Assembly: GCA_910577035.1 (NCBI GenBank)
Contig: CAJTKW010000014.1
Location: 12,257 to 19,905 of the forward strand
Direction: 5' to 3'
DNA: 7,649 nucleotides
DNA from: an uncultured Acetatifactor sp.
Lineage (GTDB): Bacteria; Bacillota; Clostridia; Lachnospirales; Lachnospiraceae
A model generated the notes under the pieces. That model saw only the letters and a program-made list of their open reading frames with translations. It was not told the origin of the DNA and ran no database searches. Positions 1 through 7,139 of the stretch are shown here, piece by piece; position 1 is the first letter of the stretch; each line of letters starts with the position of its first letter. The position numbers and the translations under genes are program-made.

Positions 1-31
1 ACTGGAGTTCAGACGTGTGCTCTTCCGATCT
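1..31. other. Illumina TruSeq adapter contamination
   Basis: The first 31 bases match the Illumina TruSeq read-2 (multiplexing) adapter, including the diagnostic end GCTCTTCCGATCT at 19-31; only the adapter's first three bases are missing. On the plus strand it encodes the well-known artefact peptide MCSSDL, and on the minus strand (K)IGRAHV followed by TGA. Genomic sequence starts at base 32. This marks a contig end that was not trimmed, so nothing to its left can be inferred. Confidence 0.98.
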
Positions 32-605
32 TCTCCTCGTCGTTTCCCAGCACCTCAACGATCTCGCCCTTAGGAAGCAGCCCGTACATTCCGGCCTCCG
101 TACTGGGCTCCATTCTGACCCAGACTGCCTCTGTATTCACCATAGCGATCATTTTGCCCACATCATTTGCAAGCATGCGCGCCTCGTCTCCAAATAGAAG
201 GAATTCGTCAGAGGCCCATCCGATAATATTTCCCGACTGCAGCTTTGTCCATCCGTCCCTGCGTTCCAGGATAAGCCCTCCACAGTCCTTATACAGCTTT
301 CCCACCTTATCGGCGTTCTCATTTGCTTCGCTTCGCACATTCAGCGCGCTCTTTACATTTGCCATGACCAGGGTGCTCTGCGAATCTCCCTCCTGATGGG
401 GATTCACATTGGGACTCCCTGTTTTAACGCTTGCCACCGCAAGAGATTCTGCAACACCGGGGTTCAAAAGTGAAGCCACTCCCCCACGCATATCATGCAG
501 GCCGCTGTCCTCTTCGGCCCGGACTTCCATGCCTGTCTGAATCAACAGCGTCAGGGACATCACCAGCCCCAGCACGGCCGCAAGCATTCTTCTGCCTTTT
601 GACAT
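32..605 (-). CDS. Secreted SH3b-domain protein, N-terminal part (possible cell-wall hydrolase)
   Basis: This is the first 191 residues of an exported protein; the rest is lost at the contig end. The start is the ATG at 603-605, because GGAGGTGA lies 5 nt upstream; the in-frame ATG at 639-641 has no Shine-Dalgarno. Residues 1-30 look like a signal peptide: basic KGRR, a hydrophobic stretch at about 7-22, and a probable cut after VRA (residue 30). A polar, low-complexity segment follows to about residue 79. A bacterial SH3 (SH3b) domain at about 80-139 shows ALNVRSEAN, GWTKL and IIGWASDEFL. A second SH3b begins at about 152 (VNTEAVWVRMEPS) and is cut off. SH3b repeats usually bind peptidoglycan peptides; in Clostridia this layout often precedes an NlpC/P60 or other hydrolase domain. 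That enzyme domain is not visible here, so hydrolase activity is inference. The stop at 9-11 is adapter-derived and must not be used. Confidence 0.85.
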
Positions 606-610
606 TTTCT

Positions 611-618
611 TCACCTCC
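611..618 (-). promoter_or_regulatory. Shine-Dalgarno that fixes the SH3-protein start
   Basis: The minus strand reads GGAGGTGA, then AGAAA, then ATG. This strong ribosome binding site decides for the start at 605 over the longer frame starting at 641, whose upstream sequence has no comparable site. Confidence 0.85.
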
Positions 619-650
619 GAAACAAATCTTTTAAGAATCATTCCACTTTC

Positions 651-690
651 TTAATAAATTTATTACAAAGTTGTTAAATTTGTTACAAAG
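651..690 (-). repeat. 20-bp tandem direct repeat overlapping the transcription start (operator candidate)
   Basis: Bases 651-670 and 671-690 are adjacent 20-bp copies identical at 17 of 20 positions. Each ends in TTACAAAG; the copy nearer the promoter contains the 11-bp palindrome TTTGTTACAAA (679-689), and the other has TTTATTACAAA (659-669). The period of 20 bp is about two helical turns. The first copy covers the predicted transcription start (about 686) just downstream of the -10 box, and the second lies in the leader, which fits a repressor or response-regulator site. TGTTAA and TGTTAC half-sites resemble WalR/YycF boxes, but here they are 3 nt apart rather than the usual 5, so no regulator is assigned. 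Confidence 0.55.
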
Positions 691-692
691 GC

Positions 693-721
693 ATCATAGC
701 AGACATTTTCTCGTTTGTCAA
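693..721 (-). promoter_or_regulatory. SigA-type extended -10 promoter of the SH3-protein gene
   Basis: On the minus strand a perfect -35 box TTGACA (716-721) is separated by exactly 17 nt from TATGAT (693-698), a -10 box with one mismatch to consensus. TGC directly precedes it, giving the extended -10 form TGnTATGAT. The -35 box begins 9 nt after the proC stop codon, and the predicted start near 686 gives a leader of about 80 nt. This indicates that the SH3 gene is transcribed independently of proC, and strongly unless repressed at the downstream repeats. Confidence 0.88.
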
Positions 722-730
722 GTTTCCGAT

Positions 731-1528
731 TTACATCCTTTTTGACTTTTCCACACAGGCCTCCACGGCGTCCATGACGGCCCCGCGAAATCCCCTTTCT
801 TCCAGCACCTTTACCGCCTCGATAGTAGTTCCGCCCGGCGAGCATACCATATCCTTCAATTCTCCCGGATGCTGCCCCGTCTCCAGAACCATCCTTGCAC
901 TCCCCAGCACAGTCTGGGCGGCAAACTCATAAGCCTGCTTTCTCGGCATACCGGCCGCTACCGCCCCATCCGCCAGCGCCTCTATAAACAGGAAAACATA
1001 AGCCGGCGCACTGCCGCTGACTCCCACCACCGCGTCCATTAACCTCTCGGGAACAATGCCGGCTCTGCCGAAGGCTCCCATTAGTCCCGCTATTCTCTCC
1101 AAATCCTCCGGAGGAACCTCTTCTCCCCCACAGATCCCCGTACACCCCTCCGAAACCAGCGCAGGAGTATTGGGCATGCAGCGGACAATCTTCAACTCCG
1201 GCCTGCCAAAAGCTTCTTTCAGATAAGAAAGGCTTCTTCCCGCCGCAATGCTGACGATTAAAGTCTTTGCCCTCACGGAATCCCTGATTTCCGCAATCAC
1301 CTTCGGAAAAAGCAGCGGCTTAACCGCAAGAATCAATATATCTGCTGCTTCCGCAACCGTCCTGTTATCCGGAACAGTTGCTATATTAAATCTTTCCTTA
1401 ACTTTTTGCATTGTGTCATCGGTTTTGGAAGATCCGATCACTTCCTCCGGCTTTACCATACCCTTTGCCAGCATACCGCCAATCATGGCTGTTGCCATAT
1501 TCCCCAGTCCTATAAACCCTACCTTCAT
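731..1528 (-). CDS. proC: Pyrroline-5-carboxylate reductase
   Basis: ProC catalyses the last step of proline synthesis in the cytosol, NAD(P)H-dependent reduction of 1-pyrroline-5-carboxylate to L-proline. The protein is 265 aa, the normal family length. The Rossmann dinucleotide motif is at the N-terminus (GFIGLGNMA, residues 4-12). AVKP follows at 68-71, RCMPNTPALVSEG at 116-128, and GVSGSAPAYVFLFIEALADG at 169-188. The P5C-reductase family signature in the C-terminal dimerisation domain spans about 221-245 (ELKDMVCSPGGTTIEA). I chose the ATG at 1526-1528, which has GGAGG 5 nt upstream; the ATG at 1540 overlaps that site and would add MEVR ahead of the conserved start. The start codon overlaps the stop of the upstream methyltransferase gene (ATGA), so translational coupling is likely. 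No terminator is visible in the short gap after the gene. Confidence 0.97.
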   Translation of the reverse strand: MKVGFIGLGNMATAMIGGMLAKGMVKPEEVIGSSKTDDTMQKVKERFNIATVPDNRTVAEAADILILAVKPLLFPKVIAEIRDSVRAKTLIVSIAAGRSLSYLKEAFGRPELKIVRCMPNTPALVSEGCTGICGGEEVPPEDLERIAGLMGAFGRAGIVPERLMDAVVGVSGSAPAYVFLFIEALADGAVAAGMPRKQAYEFAAQTVLGSARMVLETGQHPGELKDMVCSPGGTTIEAVKVLEERGFRGAVMDAVEACVEKSKRM

Positions 1529-2343
1529 CCTAACCTCCATGCCGCGGCTCCGCCGCCCTTTCTCCGTTGCCGGTACGCTTCATACATTAATATGGAAGCA
1601 GACACCGCCGCATTCAGCGACTCCACCCTTCCCTCCATGGGAATCTTTACATGCCGCTCCGCCAGTTCCGTGGTCTCCCGGCACAGTCCGTTTCCCTCAT
1701 TTCCGATCAAGAACGCCGTCCCCTCCCGATAAGAATAACCGTCATAACACTCTTTCCCCTCCAGGTGGGCCGCATAGGTATGGATCCCTTTTCCATGCAG
1801 TTTTTTCATTACCTCTGCAAGGCTTTCCGCATAGAGAAAGGGAACCCGGAATACGGAGCCCATGGTAGCCCTGATTGTTTTGGGATTAAACAGGTCCACT
1901 GTCTGTCCGCTCATAATAACGCCTGTTATTCCTGCTCCTTCTCCTGTTCTGATAATGGTTCCCAGATTGCCGGGATCCTGGATATTTTCCAGAATTACCA
2001 AAAGAGGGCACTGAACGTCAAACAGCTGCTCCGGGGAATAATGGGGCTGCCCCGCCACCAGCAGAATTCCCTGGGGTGCCCGGGTATCAGACATTTTTCG
2101 GAAAACCTCATCCGATACAATCTCCCACCCGGTGCGCTCCAGCTTTTCCCGCAGCGGCGCTTCCATGCACACCCTGGAATAAGCATCCTGAGACAGGTAT
2201 ACCTCCCTCACGGAATCCGCCGGCACCTCCTCAAACATTTTGAACCCTTCCGTCAGGAATACTCCCGCTTCCTGCCGGTCCCTGGATGACCTCTGCCATT
2301 GTACAATCTGCTTTACTCTGTTGTTGGAACAGCTGGTAATCAT
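1525..2343 (-). CDS. SpoU/TrmH-family RNA 2'-O-methyltransferase
   Basis: This enzyme transfers a methyl group from SAM to a ribose 2'-OH in RNA; the target, rRNA or tRNA, cannot be read from sequence. It has 272 aa. Residues 1 to about 105 form an N-terminal substrate-binding domain typical of RlmB/TsnR-like members (NNRVKQIVQWQRSSRDRQ, then VFLTEGFKMFEE). The SPOUT catalytic domain follows with three family motifs: motif 1 NIQDPGNLGTIIR at 120-132 (Asn120 and Arg132), motif 2 FLIGNEGNGL at 211-220, and motif 3 IPMEGRVESLNAAVSASI at 234-251, which contribute to the knotted SAM site. The ATG at 2341-2343 has AAGGAG 5 nt upstream. The C-terminal tail (RKGGGAAAWRLG) is low in complexity, and the gene ends in TGA overlapping the proC start. 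A 23S rRNA RlmB-like or YsgA-like role is plausible, but the symbol is left blank. Confidence 0.93.
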   Translation of the reverse strand: MITSCSNNRVKQIVQWQRSSRDRQEAGVFLTEGFKMFEEVPADSVREVYLSQDAYSRVCMEAPLREKLERTGWEIVSDEVFRKMSDTRAPQGILLVAGQPHYSPEQLFDVQCPLLVILENIQDPGNLGTIIRTGEGAGITGVIMSGQTVDLFNPKTIRATMGSVFRVPFLYAESLAEVMKKLHGKGIHTYAAHLEGKECYDGYSYREGTAFLIGNEGNGLCRETTELAERHVKIPMEGRVESLNAAVSASILMYEAYRQRRKGGGAAAWRLG

Positions 2344-2368
2344 GGCATCTCCTTCCGTGTGTCTAAAT

Positions 2369-2395
2369 ACGGCTGTCCCAAATAAGGACAGCCGT
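2369..2395 (-). terminator. Stem-loop between pfkA and the methyltransferase gene
   Basis: A perfect 10-bp stem (2369-2378 with 2386-2395; core CGGCTGTCC/GGACAGCCG) encloses a 7-nt loop. In the direction of pfkA transcription the stem is preceded by an A-rich stretch and followed only by TATTTAGA, a weak U-tract. On the plus strand the downstream sequence is T-rich (TTATCTTTTCATTTTATT), the better terminator geometry, but no plus-strand gene is present. It may act as a partial terminator or mRNA-stabilising 3' hairpin for pfkA. Confidence 0.6.
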
Positions 2396-2427
2396 TATCT
2401 TTTCATTTTATTAACCCCTGAGTTAAT

Positions 2428-3402
2428 TTATACCGTCAGCAGATGGGCAACTTCAAACTGATACTCGTCAATGTTCTTCTGCATCTTCAGGGCATCTTCT
2501 ATATCAAAGTCGGTGAAGACGCCGTTTCTGTAACCGACCACCCGGTTTGTCTTGCCCTGCAGCATAATATCCACCGCATAAGCTCCCATAATGGAAGCGT
2601 AATACCGATCCATTGCCGTGGGATTACCGCCCCGCTGCATGTAACCAAGGATTGTAGCCCTGGTCTCAACACCGGTGGCCGCCTCTATCCTTCTTGCCAT
2701 GGATGTAGAATGGCCAATCCCCTCCGCATTGATAATGAGGTGGTGGGTCTTTCCTTTCTTGCGGCTTTCAATAATATGGTTAATGATCTCCTGCTCATTG
2801 AAATCATATTTTTCCGGGAGCAGCACATCCTCCGCCCCGTTGGCAATCCCGCACCAGAGGGCAATATATCCTGCGTTCCGCCCCATTACCTCTATGATAC
2901 TGCAGCGCTCATGGGAAGAGGAAGTATCTTTTACCTTATCAATTGCTTCCATGGCAGTATTGACCGCCGTATCGAAACCGATGGTATAATCGGTGCATGC
3001 AATATCCAGATCGATGGTTCCGGGAACCCCTACCGTATTGATTCCCAGCCTTGACAGCGCCTGCGCACCACGGTAAGAACCGTCACCGCCGATTACCACG
3101 ATGCCGTCGATTCCGTGCTTCCTGCATATTTCCGCACCCTTCTTCTGATACTCCGCCTTCTTGAATTCAAGGCATCGCGCCGTTCCGAGAATCGTGCCGC
3201 CTCTCTGGATAATGTCGGAAACATTGCGGGGCTGCATATCTATAATGTCTTCGTTCAGCAGGCCGTTGTAGCCCTTCTTAATCCCCTTGACCTTCAATCC
3301 TCTCGAAATAGCAGTGCGTACCACCGAGCGAATCGCCGCATTCATCCCCGGTGCATCACCGCCGCTCGTCAAAACCGCAACCGTTTTTATCTCATCTGCC
3401 AT
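2428..3402 (-). CDS. pfkA: ATP-dependent 6-phosphofructokinase
   Basis: PfkA phosphorylates fructose 6-phosphate to fructose 1,6-bisphosphate, the committed step of glycolysis, as a cytosolic homotetramer. The 324 aa match the bacterial short form (about 320). Visible motifs are LTSGGDAPGMNAAIR at 11-25, GTILGTARC at 69-77, GGDGS at 105-109, PGTIDLD at 127-133 with catalytic Asp131, MGRNAG at 173-178 and QRGGNPTAMDR at 256-266. Gly108 after GGD and the Gly in PGTID mark the ATP-dependent type; pyrophosphate-dependent enzymes usually have GGDD and PKTID. Two positions differ from the E. coli enzyme: Leu132 replaces Asn in TIDND, and Tyr254 stands where E. coli has His249, a phosphate-binding residue. 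The ATG at 3400-3402 has GGAGG 6 nt upstream. It lies 59 nt after dnaE with no terminator between, so cotranscription with dnaE is likely. Confidence 0.97.
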   Translation of the reverse strand: MADEIKTVAVLTSGGDAPGMNAAIRSVVRTAISRGLKVKGIKKGYNGLLNEDIIDMQPRNVSDIIQRGGTILGTARCLEFKKAEYQKKGAEICRKHGIDGIVVIGGDGSYRGAQALSRLGINTVGVPGTIDLDIACTDYTIGFDTAVNTAMEAIDKVKDTSSSHERCSIIEVMGRNAGYIALWCGIANGAEDVLLPEKYDFNEQEIINHIIESRKKGKTHHLIINAEGIGHSTSMARRIEAATGVETRATILGYMQRGGNPTAMDRYYASIMGAYAVDIMLQGKTNRVVGYRNGVFTDFDIEDALKMQKNIDEYQFEVAHLLTV

Positions 3403-3420
3403 AACCAGCCTCCATACCCC

Positions 3421-3442
3421 GTCTGTTTGTAAATGTCTGTTT
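3421..3442 (-). repeat. Short direct repeat in the pfkA leader
   Basis: An exact 8-bp direct repeat (minus strand AAACAGAC) occurs at 3421-3428 and 3435-3442 with a 6-nt spacer, in the 59-nt dnaE-pfkA gap just upstream of the pfkA ribosome binding site. No promoter elements are convincing here. It could be a weak regulatory site or chance. Confidence 0.3.
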
Positions 3443-3461
3443 TCTCATACGTTTATATATT

Positions 3462-6400
3462 TTACTGCTTTTCCGTACACTTTTCAATAGGTTTTGAACG
3501 GATTTTTACATTCTCCCCTCCAAACAGTACTCCCAGCTTCTGCTGCAATTCGTTGTCGGCCTTCACCCGGCGGTTCGGGGGCAGTATCTTAATCCCCCTG
3601 GTGCTTTTCAGATAGATCACCACGTCGTCTTCCCCGTCGGAATCTGCTATCGCCAGCAGGAGCTCCTTTTCCCGGGCATGATAGCTTTCCGCATCCGCGA
3701 ACTGAATCCAGATACCGGAAGGCACTTTCCCCGCCAGAATGGCATCCTGTGCCGATTCTTTGCTGCCTGCAGGCCGCTTTTCCCCCCCGTGCCGGAATGT
3801 GCCGGCACTTCTGTCTGCCGCCGGCCGGCCGGAACCACCCGCGCTGCCGAATCTCCCTTTGAATATCTGACCGCCCTCTGCCCGGCCGGCCTCCTCAAAG
3901 CTGACAATCTGTTCACAGATCACCTTGCCGTTTTTGTCTTCTTCCACGGAGGTTCGTCCTTTTACAAAAATCTTTGCATCTTCATTCAGCAGCATACCGT
4001 ACTTCTCATAATCTCTGGGAAAGACCACCACCTCCACACTGCCCACCAGGTCCTCCAGGGTGATAAACGCCATCACCTGATTATTCTTGGTGTACTTCAC
4101 TGTCTTATCCGCAATCATGCCTCCTACCACGGTCACGGCCTGATCGTCCACCCGGACCTCACCGGTCTCCTCGTCCAAGGTAAAATCACTTGTGTTATTG
4201 TTTGCGTATTGCTGCCAAAGCTCCTGATATTCCTCCAGCGGGTGCCCGCTCAGATAGATGCCCAGTACCTCTTTTTCAAAGGCCAGCTTCATCTCCTTGG
4301 TGTATTCCCCCACATCGGGCAGGCGGATGTCAAACTCCTCCTTCTGAGACTCCTCCGCAATGTCGAACAATGACATCTGCCCTGCCAGGTTATTCTTTTT
4401 ATCTTTAATAATGTGATCCATGATCTGGACATATACACTCATGAACTGCTTTCTCGTCCCGCCCAGACTGTCCAGCGCCCCCGCCTTGATAAAGTTTTCA
4501 ACCGCCCGTCTGTTTAAATCCTTGTCCCCCATACGTGTGATAAAGTCTTTCAGGTTGGTAAACGGCCCCCTTGCCTTCCTTTCCTCCACCATTGCTTCAA
4601 TGAACTGCTTTCCCACACTCTTGATAGCCGCCAAAGCATAACGCACCTTCCCCCCCGTAACGGAAAAGCCGCTCTGTCCCTGGTTCACATCCGGCGGTAA
4701 GATCTCAATTCCCATACTCCGGCAGGACATAATATACTCGGACACCTTGGACGGATTGTCAATCACGGAAGTCATCAGCGCCGCCATGAATTCTACCGGG
4801 TAGTACACCTTAAGCCATGCCGTCTGCAGAGCCACCACGGCATAACATGCCGCATGGGACTTATTAAAGGCATATTTGGCAAAGTCCATCATATCATCGT
4901 AGATGCCCCCGGCCACCTGCTCACTGATCCCCTTGGAAACACAGCCCGGCACGCCTTCCTCTTCATTTCCATAGATAAAGTTCGCCCGCTCCTTCTCCAT
5001 GACGGACTGCTTCTTTTTGCTCATGGCCCGGCGCACCAGGTCACTTCGGCCCATAGTATAGCCGCCCAGGTCACGGACGATCTGCATCACCTGCTCCTGA
5101 TAAACGATACATCCGTAGGTAGGCTTCAGGATAGGCTCCAGCTGAGGACAGGAATACGTCACGTCGTCATGACTGTTTTTCCCCTTGATATACCTGGGGA
5201 TAAAATCCATCGGCCCTGGCCGGTACAATGAAATCCCGGCAATAATGTCCTCCAGGCTTTGGGGACGAAGCTCCTTCATAAAGTTTTTCATTCCACTGCT
5301 CTCCAGCTGGAATATTCCCTCTGTCCTGCCCGTTCCGATATAATTCAGCACCCTGGGGTCGTTGTAGTCAATCCCGTTTATATCTATCCGCTTCCCTGTA
5401 GTCTCTTCTATAAAATCCACCGCATCCCGGATCACCGTCAGGTTACGCAGGCCCAGGAAATCCATTTTCAGCAGCCCCAGCTCCTCCAGCGTCGTCATGG
5501 TAAACTGCGTTACGATGGAGCCGTCACTTCCTCTGGACAAAGGCACAAATTCATCTGCCGCCTCCGGGCAGATGACCACACCTGCCGCGTGCATTCCCGT
5601 ATGCCGCGGTAAGCCTTCCAGACGTTTGCACATATCGATCAGGCTGTGAACCTGCTCGTCCTCCTGGTACATCCTGCGCAGCTCCGGATTTCGTTCCAGG
5701 GCCAGATCCAGCGTAATATTCAGTTCAAAGGGCACCAGCTTGGCGATGGAATCCGCAAAGCTATAGGGAAGATCCATGACCCTGGCCACATCCCGGATGA
5801 CACCCCTGGCCGCCAGCGTACCGAAAGTGATAATCTGTACCACCTTCTCCTGCCCGTACTTGCGGCTCACATAGTCGATCACGTCCTGCCTTCCGTCCGG
5901 CCCGAAGTCCACGTCAATATCGGGCATGGACACCCGCTCGGGATTTAGAAAGCGCTCAAACAGCAAGTCATAACGAATGGGATCAATATCCGTTATCTTC
6001 AGGCAATAGGCAACAATGCTTCCCGCCGCGGAGCCACGCCCGGGTCCTACGGGAATACCGTTTTGCTTCGCATAATTAATGAAATCCCACACGATCAGGA
6101 AATAATCCACGTACCCCATGGCACGGATCACGCCCAGCTCATAGTCCAGACGTTCCCGCAGCATCCGGCCGGAATCCTCCTCCCCTGCTCCTGCCCTCTC
6201 CCCATAGCGTTCCCGCAGTCCGTCCTCACACAGCTTATTCAGATAAGTCCAGGAATCGTATCCCTCCGGCACCTCATAATGAGGCAGCTTGGTCTCGCCA
6301 AACTTAATCTCCACATTGCAGCGGTCGGCAATGACCTGGGTATTTTCCACCGCTTCCCAGGCATAAGGAAACAGCCCCTTCATCTCCTCCTCGCTTTTGA

Positions 6401-7133
6401 CAAAATACTGTCCGCCTTCATACCGCATCCGGTCCTCGTCTGCCAGCTTCTTTCCGGTCTGCAGGCACAGCAGTATATCGTGGGGCTCCGCATCCGCCGC
6501 ATACGTATAATGCACGTCGTTGGTAACCACCAGGGGAATATCCAGCTCCCGGCTCATCTTCAGCAGCTCCGTATTCACCAGCCTCTGTTCCGGCACTCCG
6601 TGATCCTGCATCTCCAGAAAATAATTGCCCTTTCCGAAACATGCCTCGTATTTCCGGGCCGCCTTCCGGGCCTCATCCGTCAGTCCCTTGACAATATAGC
6701 GCTGTACCTCACCGGCCAGGCAGGCAGACAGGGCGATGATGCCCTCGTGATACTGATGGAGGATCTCCATATCCACCCTTGGCTTATAATAATACCCTTC
6801 CGTAAAGCCCCTGCTCACAATCTTTACCAGGTTATCATAGCCGGTATTATTTTCCGCCAGCAGTACCAGGTGATAATAACGATCTTCTCCCCCTGTCAGT
6901 TCCTTGTCAAACCGGGAGCTGGGTGCCACATAGACCTCACATCCCAGGATCGGCTTAATACCCGCCGCCTTCGCCGCACGGTAAAAATCAATCACCCCGT
7001 ACATGACACCATGGTCCGTGATGGCAGCGCTGTCCATCCCCAGTTCCTTCACCCGGGCCACATACTCTTTTATTTTATTGGAACCGTCCAGAAGGGAATA
7101 CTCCGTGTGGACATGAAGATGTGCAAACGCCAT
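3462..7133 (-). CDS. dnaE: DNA polymerase III alpha subunit, DnaE type
   Basis: This is the C-family replicative polymerase subunit that extends DNA at the replication fork with the beta clamp. It has 1223 aa, somewhat longer than B. subtilis DnaE (about 1115). Residues 1 to about 210 form a PHP domain with its metal-ligand motifs intact: HLHVHT (5-10), TDHG (39-42), GCEVYV (64-69), YYHLVLL (86-92), SACLAGE (136-142) and NDVHY (205-209). The palm has PDIDVDF (404-410; Asp405 and Asp407) and KMDFLGL (556-562; Asp558), corresponding to the E. coli catalytic aspartates. GPGRGSAAGS is at 363-372. A beta-clamp-binding motif QMSLF sits at 919-923, and an OB fold at about 1000-1077. A Gly/Arg/Ser-rich linker (about 1083-1129) leads to a small conserved C-terminal domain. 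The ATG at 7131-7133 is chosen because AAGGAG lies 6 nt upstream; the in-frame TTG at 7151 falls between that site and the upstream hairpin. Low-GC Gram-positives usually also carry PolC, not seen here. Confidence 0.98.
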   Translation of the reverse strand: MAFAHLHVHTEYSLLDGSNKIKEYVARVKELGMDSAAITDHGVMYGVIDFYRAAKAAGIKPILGCEVYVAPSSRFDKELTGGEDRYYHLVLLAENNTGYDNLVKIVSRGFTEGYYYKPRVDMEILHQYHEGIIALSACLAGEVQRYIVKGLTDEARKAARKYEACFGKGNYFLEMQDHGVPEQRLVNTELLKMSRELDIPLVVTNDVHYTYAADAEPHDILLCLQTGKKLADEDRMRYEGGQYFVKSEEEMKGLFPYAWEAVENTQVIADRCNVEIKFGETKLPHYEVPEGYDSWTYLNKLCEDGLRERYGERAGAGEEDSGRMLRERLDYELGVIRAMGYVDYFLIVWDFINYAKQNGIPVGPGRGSAAGSIVAYCLKITDIDPIRYDLLFERFLNPERVSMPDIDVDFGPDGRQDVIDYVSRKYGQEKVVQIITFGTLAARGVIRDVARVMDLPYSFADSIAKLVPFELNITLDLALERNPELRRMYQEDEQVHSLIDMCKRLEGLPRHTGMHAAGVVICPEAADEFVPLSRGSDGSIVTQFTMTTLEELGLLKMDFLGLRNLTVIRDAVDFIEETTGKRIDINGIDYNDPRVLNYIGTGRTEGIFQLESSGMKNFMKELRPQSLEDIIAGISLYRPGPMDFIPRYIKGKNSHDDVTYSCPQLEPILKPTYGCIVYQEQVMQIVRDLGGYTMGRSDLVRRAMSKKKQSVMEKERANFIYGNEEEGVPGCVSKGISEQVAGGIYDDMMDFAKYAFNKSHAACYAVVALQTAWLKVYYPVEFMAALMTSVIDNPSKVSEYIMSCRSMGIEILPPDVNQGQSGFSVTGGKVRYALAAIKSVGKQFIEAMVEERKARGPFTNLKDFITRMGDKDLNRRAVENFIKAGALDSLGGTRKQFMSVYVQIMDHIIKDKKNNLAGQMSLFDIAEESQKEEFDIRLPDVGEYTKEMKLAFEKEVLGIYLSGHPLEEYQELWQQYANNNTSDFTLDEETGEVRVDDQAVTVVGGMIADKTVKYTKNNQVMAFITLEDLVGSVEVVVFPRDYEKYGMLLNEDAKIFVKGRTSVEEDKNGKVICEQIVSFEEAGRAEGGQIFKGRFGSAGGSGRPAADRSAGTFRHGGEKRPAGSKESAQDAILAGKVPSGIWIQFADAESYHAREKELLLAIADSDGEDDVVIYLKSTRGIKILPPNRRVKADNELQQKLGVLFGGENVKIRSKPIEKCTEKQ

Positions 7134-7139
7134 GGGATG

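Noticed and set aside
639..641. Upstream ATG start for the SH3 protein
   Set aside because: It has no Shine-Dalgarno, and it would place extra charged residues before a normal signal peptide; the start at 605 has a near-perfect site.
1248..2289. Plus-strand open frames opposite proC and the methyltransferase gene
   Set aside because: Both lie over well-conserved minus-strand enzymes and lack ribosome binding sites or recognisable motifs.
2411..2426. Small inverted repeat TTAAC...GTTAA just after the pfkA stop
   Set aside because: Only five base pairs, AT-rich and without a T-tract; too weak to call a terminator or operator.
3647..3916. Alternative minus-strand frame inside the dnaE linker region
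   Set aside because: The frame is a by-product of GC-rich sequence; the main frame continues into the conserved DnaE C-terminal domain.
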